Counted from the first letter of the stretch, positions 17,674 through 27,110 are shown. The stretch: 47,616 nucleotides of DNA from an uncultured Eubacteriales bacterium (GCA_900315555.1 OMZN01000032.1:1-47616); one strand, 5' to 3'. Made by a program: numbers and translations. Notes: generated from the sequence alone by a model not told the origin.

Positions 17674-18888
17674 TTAGATACGATAGGCTTCCTCGTTGTG
17701 AATTGCCTCATCAAGTCCTTCCTCTTCTTCCTCTTCTGTGACACGCACCGGAAGGAAGATGTTAACAACCTTGAGGATGACCCAGGTGACGCCGAAAGCG
17801 TAAGCGCCGGCAAACACGGTAGCTCCAAGTTGTACCAGGAACTGATGGACATCGCCCTCAATCAGGCCGCTGACGCCGTTAACAGACGAAAGAGCAAACA
17901 CACCGGTCAGGATGGATCCGAGGATACCGCCGACACCGTGGACACCCCAGACGTCCAGCGCATCGTCCCAGCCTCTGCTGTTCTTGAACTGTACTGCATA
18001 GTAGCAGACAATGCCTGCAGCCAGACCGACAATCACGCTCTCCCAGGGCTTGATGTAGCCTGCAGCCGGCGTTACCGTGGCAAGGCCTGCCAGCGCACCG
18101 GTCATAACACCGACGAAGCTGGGCTTGCCGTCCTTGATCCAGCTGATAACGAGCCAGGAGATCATCGCAAAGGAAGCACCGATATCTGTATTGACAAAGG
18201 CTGTCGCTGCAAGGCCATTGGCGCCAAGAGCACCGCCGGCGTTGAAGCCGAACCATCCGAACCACAGCAGGCCGGTACCCAGGGCCACGTGTGTAACGTT
18301 GTGCGGCTCCAGATCCTCTTTGCTGCGGATATGACGTTTGCCGACGAAAAAGACGGAAGCAAGCGCTGCCATACCGGCACTGGCGTGAACCACGATGCCG
18401 CCTGCAAAGTCAACGACGCCCAGCTTAGCCAGGAAGCCGCCGCCCCATACCCAGTGGCAGAGCGGTGCATAGATCAGAATGCTCCAGAATACCAGGAATA
18501 CCAGATAGCTCTTGAAATTGACACGATCTGCAAACGCACCGGTGATCAGTGCCGGTGTCAGGATGGCGAACATCTCCTGATAGCTGAAATAGCTGAAGAA
18601 CGGAATGTTCGCACTGTACTGCGGATTCGGTGCCATGCCTACGGCATGCAGGAAGCAGTACTTTGCACCGCCGATGATGCCGCCGATGTCCGGACCGAAC
18701 GCCATGGAAAAGCCGAAAATGAACCAGATGATGGTTACGACACCCATGGAAATAAAGCTCTGCATCATGATCGTCAGTACGTTCTTTTTGTTAACGAGGC
18801 CGCCGTAGAAGAATGCGACGCCCGGTGTCATGATGAATACAAGTGCTGCGCATACCAGCATAAACGCGGTATCGCCGTGATTAATCAT
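17674..18888 (-). CDS. amt: Ammonium transporter (Amt/MEP/Rh)
   Basis: About 404 residues and 11 predicted membrane spans. N-terminal MTPGVAFFYGGLV, the twin-histidine segments DFAGGIVVHASAGMAALAS and WGVHGVGGILGSIL, and the GFNAGGALGANGLAA segment are typical. An upstream GTG at 18897 is also possible; the ATG at 18888 with AGGAG ten nt away is preferred. No glnK/glnB gene follows. The gene lies just downstream of an Amt-kinase/response-regulator pair on the same strand but behind a terminator, so it is a separate and probably regulated transcript. Confidence 0.95.
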   Translation of the reverse strand: MINHGDTAFMLVCAALVFIMTPGVAFFYGGLVNKKNVLTIMMQSFISMGVVTIIWFIFGFSMAFGPDIGGIIGGAKYCFLHAVGMAPNPQYSANIPFFSYFSYQEMFAILTPALITGAFADRVNFKSYLVFLVFWSILIYAPLCHWVWGGGFLAKLGVVDFAGGIVVHASAGMAALASVFFVGKRHIRSKEDLEPHNVTHVALGTGLLWFGWFGFNAGGALGANGLAATAFVNTDIGASFAMISWLVISWIKDGKPSFVGVMTGALAGLATVTPAAGYIKPWESVIVGLAAGIVCYYAVQFKNSRGWDDALDVWGVHGVGGILGSILTGVFALSSVNGVSGLIEGDVHQFLVQLGATVFAGAYAFGVTWVILKVVNIFLPVRVTEEEEEEGLDEAIHNEEAYRI

Positions 18889-18951
18889 GATCCTCACGCT
18901 CCTCTCATTGAATCTTACACATTGGATCTTTCATATATTTAGTATAATAAA

Positions 18952-18988
18952 ATCAGGGGCTGCCTCCCATGAGGCAAACCCCCTATTT
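18952..18988 (-). terminator. Terminator of the Amt-kinase/response-regulator operon
   Basis: AGGGGCTGCCT and AGGCAAACCCCCT form an imperfect stem followed on the minus strand by GATTTTATT. The amt promoter probably overlaps its 3' side, where AT-rich TATACT and TATATG sequences lie. Confidence 0.6.
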
Positions 18989-19038
18989 TTATAAGGATAA
19001 TTCCCTAATTTCAGAATTTTCCTTGTATGTCACATAAT

Positions 19039-19683
19039 TCATACTTCGATAATATGATTGCGGACGGCATACAATACCAGCTCCGTAATGTTGCGGAAGT
19101 TATGCTTGTGCATGATATTGGCCCGGTGGTTCTCCACGGTCTTGACGGAGATCGACAGGATCTCGGCAATCTCCTTGTTGCTGTTCCCCTCAGCCAAAAG
19201 CTTCAGTACTTCCATCTCCCGCGTTGAAAGATCCTTGCCGGCGCGTTCATTTTCCATAAAGCCGGTCAGAAGGATAGGCGCCAGTTCCTGTGATACGTAG
19301 ATCTTGCCGCCCCGGACGCTGCGGATCGCCTGTGCCAGCTCCTCGAAGGCATTCTCCTTGAGAACGTAGCCCTTGGCACCGTGGCTGAAAGCGTCTGCCA
19401 GCATTTCCTCATTCTTGTGCATCGTCAGAATGATCGTCTTGATCTGCGGCCGCGACCGGTACATTTCCCGCGCCACTTCCAGGCCGCTCACCCTCGGCAT
19501 GGAAATATCGAGAAGCAGGATATCGGTCTCGGTCTCCTGCAGGAGCTTCATGCATTCCACGCCGTCGGCCGCCTGCCCGACAACCTCGAAATCATCCTCC
19601 ATATCCAGCAGCATGCACAATGATTCGCGCAGCATTTTATGGTCATCGGCGATGACGATCTTTGTTTTTTCATTCGCTGTCAT
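19039..19683 (-). CDS. LuxR/NarL-type response regulator of the ammonium sensor
   Basis: 214 residues. The receiver domain has Asp13-Asp14, phospho-acceptor Asp59 (LLLDISMP), Thr87 and Lys109. The C-terminal LuxR helix-turn-helix is LSTREMEVLKLLAEGNSNKE onward through TVENHRANIMHKHN. It is a DNA-binding partner of the kinase encoded directly upstream, whose stop it overlaps by 14 nt. The obvious candidate target is amt, the next gene, although no binding site was identified. Confidence 0.95.
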   Translation of the reverse strand: MTANEKTKIVIADDHKMLRESLCMLLDMEDDFEVVGQAADGVECMKLLQETETDILLLDISMPRVSGLEVAREMYRSRPQIKTIILTMHKNEEMLADAFSHGAKGYVLKENAFEELAQAIRSVRGGKIYVSQELAPILLTGFMENERAGKDLSTREMEVLKLLAEGNSNKEIAEILSISVKTVENHRANIMHKHNFRNITELVLYAVRNHIIEV

Positions 19684-21463
19684 AGGGCACCTCCACGATA
19701 ACCGTCGTTCCTCTGCCTTCCTCCGACGTGATCTTAATCTGTCCGCCCAGCATCTCCGCCCGCTCGCGCATGGAGGAAAGGCCTATGCCGTGCCGGCTCC
19801 TGCGGACAGAAAAGCCCTTGCCGTTATCCTTGATCTCCACGATGAACAGGCCCCGCTGTACGCGGCAGGTGATGCTGGCCTCACTGGCCTCAGCATGTTT
19901 AACCACATTGGTGAGCGCTTCCTGAATCAGGCGATAGAGATTCAGCGTCTTCGTTTCATCAAAAGCCGGGATTTCCCCCTCCTGGCGGAAGAAACAGGTC
20001 AGCCCTTCCAGCTCGGAAAGCTCGAGGGTCATGGTCTCCAGTCCCTTGGACAGGCCATCCTTAAGGCCAGCCGGGGAAAGGTCATTGAGAATATTGCGCA
20101 TTTCAGCAATGCTGTTTTCCGTCAGCTCCAGGGCCTTGTCGCTCGTCTTGTCGCGGCCCATCTTGAGTACGAGTTTCAAGGCGGCTAGACTTTGTCCCAG
20201 ACTGTCATGCAGTTCCCGGGCGAGCTTCTTCCTTTCGATATCCTCCGTCTGCGCCAGCAGGCGTGACTGCCGACTCAGCGTCTTGTTCTGCTCGTTGATC
20301 TCAGCCTCATAGGAGGAAATTTCCATGTAGTTTTCCCAGGAGTATAGATCATTGAACTCCACAATGTTCAGCCCTTTTCGTTCTTCTTCCTCGGTCACAC
20401 GCACACCGCTGAACTTGTCAATGATCTTGAACATTATCCAGGAAAGACAGAATGTCCAGAGGAAGTCGATCAGAATGCCGGCAAACTGAATGCCCAGCTG
20501 CTCGATCCGATTGCCTGTCACAAGGACATCCTGGCTGCAGACGAAGGGAAGAAGAAGAATCCCGACAACGCCGCCGGCCAGATGCACCGGCACCGCATTG
20601 ACCACATCATCGATATGAAGATATTCCATCAGTTCCTGTATGCAGTCCGCCGTCACCCCGGCTGTAAAGCCGACAGCGACAGAACCCAGCAGCCCCGTGT
20701 AGCCGGTCAGCGCCGTCGCGGCAACCAGGCCGGCCAGCACACCATTGAAGATGGAAATCAGATAACGGCCCTTCCTGCGGTACAGCAGATTGGAAACCAG
20801 CGCCCCGCCCATACCGCATGCCGCCGCCATCGTGGTGTTCATAAAGACGCGTCCTGCCTCTTCCGGTCCCGTGCAGCTGCCGCCGTTGAATCCCAGCCAT
20901 CCGAACCAGAGGATGAAAACGCCCAGCGTGGCGATCGGAATGTTGGACTTGCCCTTCTTGATTTCTCTGCGGGAGCCTGCGATCAAGAGACCTGCCAGCG
21001 TGATCGCACCTGCTGTGCCGTGTACGACAGAGGCGCCGGCAAAGTCCATATACCCAAGACGCGCCAGCCATCCGATATCACCGCCACCGGTTCCCCAGGC
21101 CCACCGGCCGAAAAACGGGTAGATGATGCCGCTGGCTACGGCGCTGCCGATCAGCAGTGCCGAGAGCTTCGTGCGCTCCGACATCGCACCGGCAAAGATC
21201 GTTACACTGACACTGGCATACATGATCTCGATGAACAGCTGCGGATAGGCCGATGCAGGCAGGCTGAACACCGAGGTGCCGTGCATGATCGGATACCCCG
21301 CGAAGGTAAATACGATGATGGTGATCATAAAGGTCAGAAGATTTTCGATGGAAACGGCAATTACATTCTTGCTCTGCACAAAACCGGCCTCATGGCACGT
21401 AAAGCCCGCCTGCATGAAAAAAACAAGCGTCCCGCAAAACAATGTCCATTCCCAAGCTGCCAT
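19670..21463 (-). CDS. Ammonium transporter-histidine kinase fusion (ammonium sensor)
   Basis: 597 residues. Residues 1 to about 370 are a complete Amt domain: it keeps both pore histidine contexts (DFAGASVVHGTAGA and VPVHLAGGVVGIL) and GFNGGSCTGPEEAGR. A short coiled-coil linker rich in Glu, Gln and Lys (about 380-412) joins a HisKA_3 dimerisation domain with RELHDSLGQSL (His419). The HATPase domain follows, with an N-box around Asn519, DNGKGF and HGIGLSSMRERA. Amt-kinase fusions are known as ammonium sensors (Ks-Amt5 of Kuenenia); this one has the NarX/DegS-type kinase core. It starts at ATG 21463 after AAAGGAG. Confidence 0.93.
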   Translation of the reverse strand: MAAWEWTLFCGTLVFFMQAGFTCHEAGFVQSKNVIAVSIENLLTFMITIIVFTFAGYPIMHGTSVFSLPASAYPQLFIEIMYASVSVTIFAGAMSERTKLSALLIGSAVASGIIYPFFGRWAWGTGGGDIGWLARLGYMDFAGASVVHGTAGAITLAGLLIAGSRREIKKGKSNIPIATLGVFILWFGWLGFNGGSCTGPEEAGRVFMNTTMAAACGMGGALVSNLLYRRKGRYLISIFNGVLAGLVAATALTGYTGLLGSVAVGFTAGVTADCIQELMEYLHIDDVVNAVPVHLAGGVVGILLLPFVCSQDVLVTGNRIEQLGIQFAGILIDFLWTFCLSWIMFKIIDKFSGVRVTEEEERKGLNIVEFNDLYSWENYMEISSYEAEINEQNKTLSRQSRLLAQTEDIERKKLARELHDSLGQSLAALKLVLKMGRDKTSDKALELTENSIAEMRNILNDLSPAGLKDGLSKGLETMTLELSELEGLTCFFRQEGEIPAFDETKTLNLYRLIQEALTNVVKHAEASEASITCRVQRGLFIVEIKDNGKGFSVRRSRHGIGLSSMRERAEMLGGQIKITSEEGRGTTVIVEVPYDSE

Positions 21464-21586
21464 AGTCTTCCGTCTCCTTTAACCCGCCGCGGCAGCAAGC
21501 CCTGCAGATTCCTGCTTCTCTGCCGTAAGCCGTTCAGCTTTCCGGGCACGGCAAGCTGAAAGGGCACTGCCTCTCATAACACCAAC

Positions 21587-21595
21587 AGTATACCA
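21587..21595 (-). promoter_or_regulatory. Extended -10 promoter of the Amt-kinase operon
   Basis: TGGTATACT on the minus strand (21595-21587) is an extended -10 element with a weak -35 (TGCTTT). The predicted leader is about 115 nt. Confidence 0.5.
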
Positions 21596-21680
21596 CAGGC
21601 AGGGACCATAAAGCAGACGCGGATTATTCATTCCGTCCGCCGCACAAAATATTTCATAAGTATGTGCTGCTCTTTTCCGT

Positions 21681-22634
21681 TTACTTTGCGTAATGTTTGT
21701 AGCTGTACTTGGCGATCGTGGGCAGCTTCGTCGAAGTAGAATCCATCTTTGACGCTTTCTTGTGTCCGCTGTAGCTTCTGCCCTTCATGAAATACCGCGT
21801 CGTCTGTGCGGTATCATCCCAAGTAGGATCGCATTGATACCAGCGGCTGCCGGACTTAACAAGAATCCAGGCGTGATTCATGCTGACATTCTTGACGATG
21901 CGGCAGTGAATGCCGGCATCCCTGAGCATGGTGTACATCAGACTTGCATAGCCGCAACAGGTAGCCTTCTTCTGATAATAGGCGTCTGATGCCTGGAACC
22001 TGCTGCGTGTATTGTCATACCCCACGCGGCTTTTGACATAGCTGTTGATCGTTTTGATCTTTTGGTAGCTGCCCTTCTTTTTGCGCACGAGGCTTTTGGT
22101 GGTCTTACTGATCGATGTAAGGAACTTGGTTTCTGTTGCTAAAGACTCGCTGCTCGTTTTTCTGAAGACAATTAATTTCGATCTGCCGCTGCAATAAGCA
22201 GTCACCTGATAGACCACACCGACCATTTCGCTGTAAATATAATCGCCATAGCTGGATTGACCATTGTCTATGAAGACGCATGCGAACAGGTCCTTTTGCT
22301 TGAGAGCGGAAGTATCGGCCGTAAAAGATTTGCTGCCCTTGCGCATGTGATTCCAAATCGTCACAGCGACACTGCCTGCCGTCGGACGACTTGCCTTGGC
22401 TGCATTCGCATGCGAAGCGGCAGCGATCATACTGCCACCCAAAGCAAAGAATACCGTCACACAGCAGATAAGAGAAATCATTTTTCTTTCGAGCAAGAGC
22501 AGCGGCCCCGCATGGTGATCATCCTTATAGATATCAAGCTTTTTATAGCGCGTTTGCAGCCAGCCCGCCAGATTTCCTGTTCTCTGTAGTATACCTTCGG
22601 ATACAGCCAACGCATCTCTAACATTCCCAAACAT
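21681..22634 (-). CDS. Transglutaminase-like (cysteine protease fold) exported protein
   Basis: About 317 residues from the ATG at 22634. That start has an excellent GGGGAGG site 8 nt upstream and gives a 52-residue charged N-terminus before a hydrophobic segment (SLICCVTVFFALGGSMIAAA). The protein would then be a signal-anchored or unusually long-leader exported protein. An internal ATG at 22481 would give a classic signal peptide but has no good ribosome site. The C-terminal half is a transglutaminase-core domain with a Cys-His-Asp triad in KATCCGYASLM (Cys 226 or 227), MNHAWIL (His254) and YQCDPTWDD (Asp269). Such proteins act on the cell wall or surface; the substrate is unknown. Confidence 0.8.
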   Translation of the reverse strand: MFGNVRDALAVSEGILQRTGNLAGWLQTRYKKLDIYKDDHHAGPLLLLERKMISLICCVTVFFALGGSMIAAASHANAAKASRPTAGSVAVTIWNHMRKGSKSFTADTSALKQKDLFACVFIDNGQSSYGDYIYSEMVGVVYQVTAYCSGRSKLIVFRKTSSESLATETKFLTSISKTTKSLVRKKKGSYQKIKTINSYVKSRVGYDNTRSRFQASDAYYQKKATCCGYASLMYTMLRDAGIHCRIVKNVSMNHAWILVKSGSRWYQCDPTWDDTAQTTRYFMKGRSYSGHKKASKMDSTSTKLPTIAKYSYKHYAK

Positions 22635-22908
22635 CCGCACTTCCTCCCCTTAACATGCGCTGTACGTGCTGCGTTTTTGCATTGCACGGTTTACCATGGC
22701 ATGTGCATTGTCATTACACCTCTTGCCGTATTCAAGGAGCTATGAACCAATTGATCTCTTTTTTCTTTGTCGATGTCTTTTTTAATCAGCTCTTACTATA
22801 ATCTATATTTTATTTCCTCTTTCGTTCAAATCATAACACTTCCAAGAAACGCTGACAAATTTTCTGTATTTTTTTTATTTTCTTTTTATTATTCTCTTAT
22901 AAATCATT

Positions 22909-23206
22909 ATGCTGGTGCCGAGCGCTTTCATGCAGTCCATGTCTGCCTTCGCAGCACAGAATATAGGCGCTGGAAAATTTGACCGCGCAAAGAAAACGCT
23001 GGACTACGGCATCTTGATTTCCTTCGTATTCGGTGCTGTCATGAGCCTGCTGACGTTCCTTTTCCGCGCAGGCATGACCGGGATCTTCACGCAGGATACT
23101 GCCGTCATTGCCGGTGGTGCAGATCATTCTCTGTCTGATCATGTTCCGTCGTCTGCTCAGGCAAGCGGGCGCAGCAGACCTTTCTCCAGACAGTAAGCGA
23201 GATTAA
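22909..23206 (+). pseudogene. Decayed MATE-family efflux transporter
   Basis: From 22909 the frame reads LVPSAFMQSMSAFAAQNIGA, then GKFDRAKKTLDYGI and GIFTQDTAVIA, which match the central-to-late part of MATE transporters. After about 23112 the similarity moves to another frame, which reads PVVQIILCLIMFRRLL, the usual MATE C-terminal helix and basic tail. The first part of the gene is missing: upstream lies AT-rich non-coding sequence (22741-22908). An internal deletion has joined the middle to the C-terminus out of frame. The end overlaps the helicase gene on the other strand. Confidence 0.75.
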
Positions 23207-25199
23207 GGTTCACTCGCCTGCCGCTGCGCTCAAAGGCCGCAACGATCGTGGTTCCGTCGTTGGATACAATAACGCCTTCGCCGAATCTGGCATGCCGAAT
23301 CCGACTGCCCGGATCAAAGCCGCCTTCGATCCGCCTGCAGGCCGCCGGGAAGGGACAGGCGGCATCCTGATACTGCAGCATTAAAAGCTCATCGCGGGCG
23401 CGTGTCATCCCGACATAGTAGATGCGTCGTTCTTCTTCCATGTCTGCATCCTCCGCCGGCAGGGTGCCGTCCACGGCATCGATAAGGATCACGCGCGGAT
23501 ATTCGAGGCCTTTGCAGGCGTGCATGGTGCTGAGAATGACCGGCGCCTGCTCACGGTGCACCGGCGGTGTCTTACAAACCATGCGTTCGATGGCGGGCAG
23601 ACGCTCAAGGAAATCCTCGATCGTCTCTTCCGGCTTAGCGAGACATTGCAGCAGCAAGAGCTTATCACTTTCGGCATCCCGGTAATGCATGCAGGTGCGG
23701 ATGGCCTCGATGGCATCCTGCGCCCTGTTCTGCTCGCGCATAGCCTGAAACTGCAGACGCAGTGAAGTGACCTCCTGCTGCTTGCTCCGCCCCAGCAGCG
23801 AAGAGGTCTCAAGGGCATAGAGGATCGGGTCCGCCGCACCCTCTGCCGGTGCATGCATCGCCTTGTAGGCGGCCTTCTTCGTGATGCGGATCGAAAACTT
23901 GTAATACAGATTCCAGAACAGGCCCCTGTCACGGGGATGCAGCGCAAACTGCATAATCCTGCACGCATCCGCAACGATGCGGTGCTGAAAGAAGAGGAAC
24001 GGTTCCCCCTTCCGGACAAAGGGAATGCCGGCGCGCTGCAGATGATAAACGACAGGCACCGCACTATCATTATTGCGATAGAGAACAGCCGTCTGTGCAT
24101 CACCTGCAAGATGCCGGCACAGCCAGTCATACTGCTGTGTGCGGTGCCGGATCAATACAACCTCCGCCCCGCCCTTTTCCTTTCTGGCTGCTGTCATCTT
24201 CTTGGGATAACGCTTGCTGTTTCCCTGGATAAAGCGGTCAGCCAGTCCCACGATCGCCCGGGCCGAACGATAATTCGTCTCAAGATACATGACCTGCCCG
24301 CCGGGCCAGTCTTTCGGAAAATCCAGCAGGGCCTTCGGATAGGCCGCACGAAAGCCGTAGATGCTCTGGTCTTCATCACCGACCATGAAAAGATTACCGT
24401 GCTTTGCGGCCAACAGACGAATCACCTCATGCTGCATCTTTGATGTATCCTGGGCTTCATCGACACAGAGATAGGGGTAGCGCGCCTGAAAGTGTTCCCG
24501 GATCGGTGCGGCTTTCTGCAGAATCGTATGCGCATACAGAATCTGGTCGTCATAATCCATTTTGTGATGGTCTTTCAGATACTGCTGATAAGCATCATAG
24601 ATCCGCTGCACAGAAACAATATCTTTCGAAAGCCTGCGTTCTGCGATCTCTTCCTCGGTAAGGCCCATGTTCTTGATGTAGGTGATCTCGGTATCCAGCT
24701 CGCGGATTTCATTCTCTCCGGTGAAAGCTTCCGGCACCATCGAAGCATAGAGCTTCCGCAGAATCGCAGGCCGTTCTGTCTCGTCCTCCGGTTTTGGGTG
24801 ACCGCTTACATGTGCCGTATAGCAGACAACTCGGTAGCAGAAGCTGTTGATGGTCTGAAAATCAACGCGTGCGGCCAGATCGCTGCCAAAGAGCGCAGCA
24901 AAGCGCTGCCGCATGTCTTCCGCCGCATTCCTTGTAAAGGTGATGACCAGAATTTCTTCAGGACGGATCCCCCTTTCCAGAATCATATAACCGACACGCG
25001 CTACCAGCGTCGTCGTCTTGCCGCTGCCGGGAACCGCCAGGAGCAGCGCCGCACCGTCTGTCCGCTGCACAGCCTCCTGCTGCTGCTGTGAAAGCTGTAT
25101 CTTTTCATAAATTGACAACTTCCCATTCAATTCCCCATTCGATGGCTGCCTGCCCACGTCAACACCCCTGCTGCACTGCACCTGCTGCCCGCATCGCAT
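23157..25199 (-). CDS. UvrD/PcrA-like superfamily 1 DNA helicase
   Basis: Up to 680 residues. Helicase motifs are in order: AVPGSGKTTTLVARV (Walker A), VDEAQDTSKMQ (II), GDEDQSIYGFRAA (III), LETNYRS (IV), STMHACKGLEYPRVIL (V) and YYVGMTRARDELL (VI). It is an ATP-driven 3'-5' helicase, shorter than canonical PcrA and with a different C-terminus. The start is uncertain: the ORF opens at 25199 without a good ribosome site. Homology begins near KLSIYEKIQLSQQQQEAV, so GTG or TTG codons between 25157 and 25118 are plausible starts. It stands alone, convergent with the MATE remnant and divergent from the NSS transporter. Confidence 0.88.
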   Translation of the reverse strand: MRCGQQVQCSRGVDVGRQPSNGELNGKLSIYEKIQLSQQQQEAVQRTDGAALLLAVPGSGKTTTLVARVGYMILERGIRPEEILVITFTRNAAEDMRQRFAALFGSDLAARVDFQTINSFCYRVVCYTAHVSGHPKPEDETERPAILRKLYASMVPEAFTGENEIRELDTEITYIKNMGLTEEEIAERRLSKDIVSVQRIYDAYQQYLKDHHKMDYDDQILYAHTILQKAAPIREHFQARYPYLCVDEAQDTSKMQHEVIRLLAAKHGNLFMVGDEDQSIYGFRAAYPKALLDFPKDWPGGQVMYLETNYRSARAIVGLADRFIQGNSKRYPKKMTAARKEKGGAEVVLIRHRTQQYDWLCRHLAGDAQTAVLYRNNDSAVPVVYHLQRAGIPFVRKGEPFLFFQHRIVADACRIMQFALHPRDRGLFWNLYYKFSIRITKKAAYKAMHAPAEGAADPILYALETSSLLGRSKQQEVTSLRLQFQAMREQNRAQDAIEAIRTCMHYRDAESDKLLLLQCLAKPEETIEDFLERLPAIERMVCKTPPVHREQAPVILSTMHACKGLEYPRVILIDAVDGTLPAEDADMEEERRIYYVGMTRARDELLMLQYQDAACPFPAACRRIEGGFDPGSRIRHARFGEGVIVSNDGTTIVAAFERSGRRVNLNLAYCLEKGLLRPLA

Positions 25200-25318
25200 C
25201 GACAGCCAGGTTTCTTCATCTGTTCAATAACCAATGCTGTCATTATATGTTATGTACGAACAAATTGCACCCCGGATATCATGTAGCCGTGCACACATTA
25301 TACATGTCAGGCATCGTC

Positions 25319-25366
25319 GTAACCGGTTACAATTTACTTTTCATTGATGTCAAAATACGATAGAAT
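25319..25366 (+). promoter_or_regulatory. Promoter and palindrome upstream of the NSS transporter
   Basis: GTAACCGGTTAC (25319-25330) is a perfect 12-bp palindrome. Just after it TTTACT (25333-25338), a 17-bp spacer and TACGAT (25356-25361) form a usable promoter; TAGAAT (25361-25366) is an alternative -10. The palindrome would sit about 43 bp before the start, a position suited to an activator. Confidence 0.45.
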
Positions 25367-25431
25367 AGAAGAGGTTAATTTTTATTATTTATATCCATAT
25401 TATATTCTTTAGTGTTTGGAGGATGTTTATT

Positions 25432-26949
25432 ATGAACGACAAATGGAATTCCAAGCTGGGCTTCCTGATGGCCGCCATTGGATCTGCTGTCGGCCTGGGG
25501 AACCTATGGCGATTCCCCTATGTGGCAGCTTCTAACGGCGGCGGTGCTTTCCTGCTTCCTTACTTTTTTGCCATTATCACGGCCGGCATCCCGATCCTGA
25601 TCATGGAGTATGCCATCGGCAAGACCTACCGCGGCGGTGCACCGGCCGCGCTGGCACGCATCAACCAGAAGTTTGAATGGCTGGGCTGGGTGCAGGTCAT
25701 GGTCTCTTTCATGATTCTGATCTACTACTTTGCCATCGTTGTCTGGACGCTGTGTTACGTCTTCTTCTCGATCAAACAGACCTGGGGTGCCGATCCCACC
25801 AGCTTCTTTGTAAGCTTCCTGGGAACCACCGACAGTGCGCATCACTTCGGCGGCATCAAGACCAATCTGATCCTGCCCTTCCTCATCGTATGGGGGCTGG
25901 CCGCGGTGATCATGTATGCCGGCATCAGCAAGGGCATCGAGCGTGCCTGCCGCATCGGTCTGCCTATTCTTTTAATTCTGACCTTTGTTTTGGTCATCCG
26001 CGGCATCACCCTGCCCGGCGCCACTGAAGGTCTGCAGTATATGTTCAAGCCTCGCTGGTCCTCGCTGCACGATCCGCATGTGTGGGTCGCCGCCTACGGT
26101 CAGATTTTTTACAGTCTTTCCATTGCCTTCGGCATCATGGTCTCCTATGCCAGCTACCTGCCGAAAAAGACCGATGTGGTCAACTCAGCCTTCATCACGG
26201 CCTGCGCCAACCACGGATTTGAAATCTTCGCCGGCATCGGCGTATTCAGCATCATCGGATTCATGGCATCCCAGCAGGGCGTGCCGATCGAGCAGGTTGC
26301 CGGACAGGGCGTCGGTCTGGCCTTCATGACCTTTCCCACCGCCATCAGTACCCTGCCTGCCATGAACGGCCTGGTAGGTGTCTGCTTCTTTGGTGCGCTG
26401 TTCGTCGCCGGCATCACCTCACTGATCTCGATTTCGCAAGTCATCATCACTGGCATCGAAGGCAAGTTCAAAATCAGCAGTCACAAACGTGCCGTTACAC
26501 TGGTGTTCGTGCCCTCTTTCCTCTTGAGCATTCTCTTCATCACCGGCGCCGGCCTCAACATCCTGGATATTCTGGATGCCCATATCAATAACGTCGGTCT
26601 GACCGTCTGCGGATTTGTTGAAGTTCTGATGATCTCCTGGCTCTCCAATCCTGAGAAAATCCGCACACTCGCCAACGAGTATTCCAACTTCAGCGTGGGC
26701 AAATGGTGGACCTATTCCCTGAAGATCATCACTGTGATCATGCTGGGTGTCATGACTTTCCTCAACACCTATCAGTACATCACCAAAGGATACGGCTCCT
26801 ACTCCCGTCTGGATCAGGCCATCTTCGGCTGGGGCGCTCTTCTTATCGTCGCCGTATTCGCTGTGATCTTCACGAGAGCCAAGGGCTTCCCGGGTTACAA
26901 TTCCATAGATTCGATCCCCGTAGTCGATGATGATGAGGAGGTGGCATAA
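25432..26949 (+). CDS. Sodium-dependent NSS (SNF) family amino-acid transporter
   Basis: About 505 residues and 12 predicted membrane spans. The N-terminal GFLMAAIGSAVGLGNLWRFP contains the Na+/substrate site of TM1, followed by NGGGAFLLPYF. It couples Na+ entry to uptake of an amino acid. The ATG at 25423 sits directly on the GGAGG, so the ATG at 25432, nine nt after it, is the real start. The next gene encodes a MetS-like small subunit, which suggests a methionine/alanine importer (MetP type). That substrate is inferred. Confidence 0.93.
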   Translation: MNDKWNSKLGFLMAAIGSAVGLGNLWRFPYVAASNGGGAFLLPYFFAIITAGIPILIMEYAIGKTYRGGAPAALARINQKFEWLGWVQVMVSFMILIYYFAIVVWTLCYVFFSIKQTWGADPTSFFVSFLGTTDSAHHFGGIKTNLILPFLIVWGLAAVIMYAGISKGIERACRIGLPILLILTFVLVIRGITLPGATEGLQYMFKPRWSSLHDPHVWVAAYGQIFYSLSIAFGIMVSYASYLPKKTDVVNSAFITACANHGFEIFAGIGVFSIIGFMASQQGVPIEQVAGQGVGLAFMTFPTAISTLPAMNGLVGVCFFGALFVAGITSLISISQVIITGIEGKFKISSHKRAVTLVFVPSFLLSILFITGAGLNILDILDAHINNVGLTVCGFVEVLMISWLSNPEKIRTLANEYSNFSVGKWWTYSLKIITVIMLGVMTFLNTYQYITKGYGSYSRLDQAIFGWGALLIVAVFAVIFTRAKGFPGYNSIDSIPVVDDDEEVA

Positions 26950-26952
26950 GCT

Positions 26953-27078
26953 ATGAGCGTAGATGCAATCATCATGATGGTCATCGGATGCACCCTGCTT
27001 TGGGGCGGCTTTATCACAAGCTGTATCATTGCCATCCGGCACGACAGCAAGGAGAAAAACGGAAGCGAAAAGAAATAG
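26953..27078 (+). CDS. metS: MetS-like small subunit of NSS transporter
   Basis: A 41-residue protein: one membrane helix (IIMMVIGCTLLWGGFITSCI) and a basic, Lys-rich tail (HDSKEKNGSEKK). It starts 3 nt after the transporter stop, behind a strong GAGGAGGTGG site. Size, composition and position match the methionine/alanine importer small subunit MetS, which is needed for function of some NSS transporters. It is too short for most gene callers. Confidence 0.85.
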   Translation: MSVDAIIMMVIGCTLLWGGFITSCIIAIRHDSKEKNGSEKK

Positions 27079-27110
27079 CTAACCACCGGTTGGCATAACA
27101 TACGATGCCC

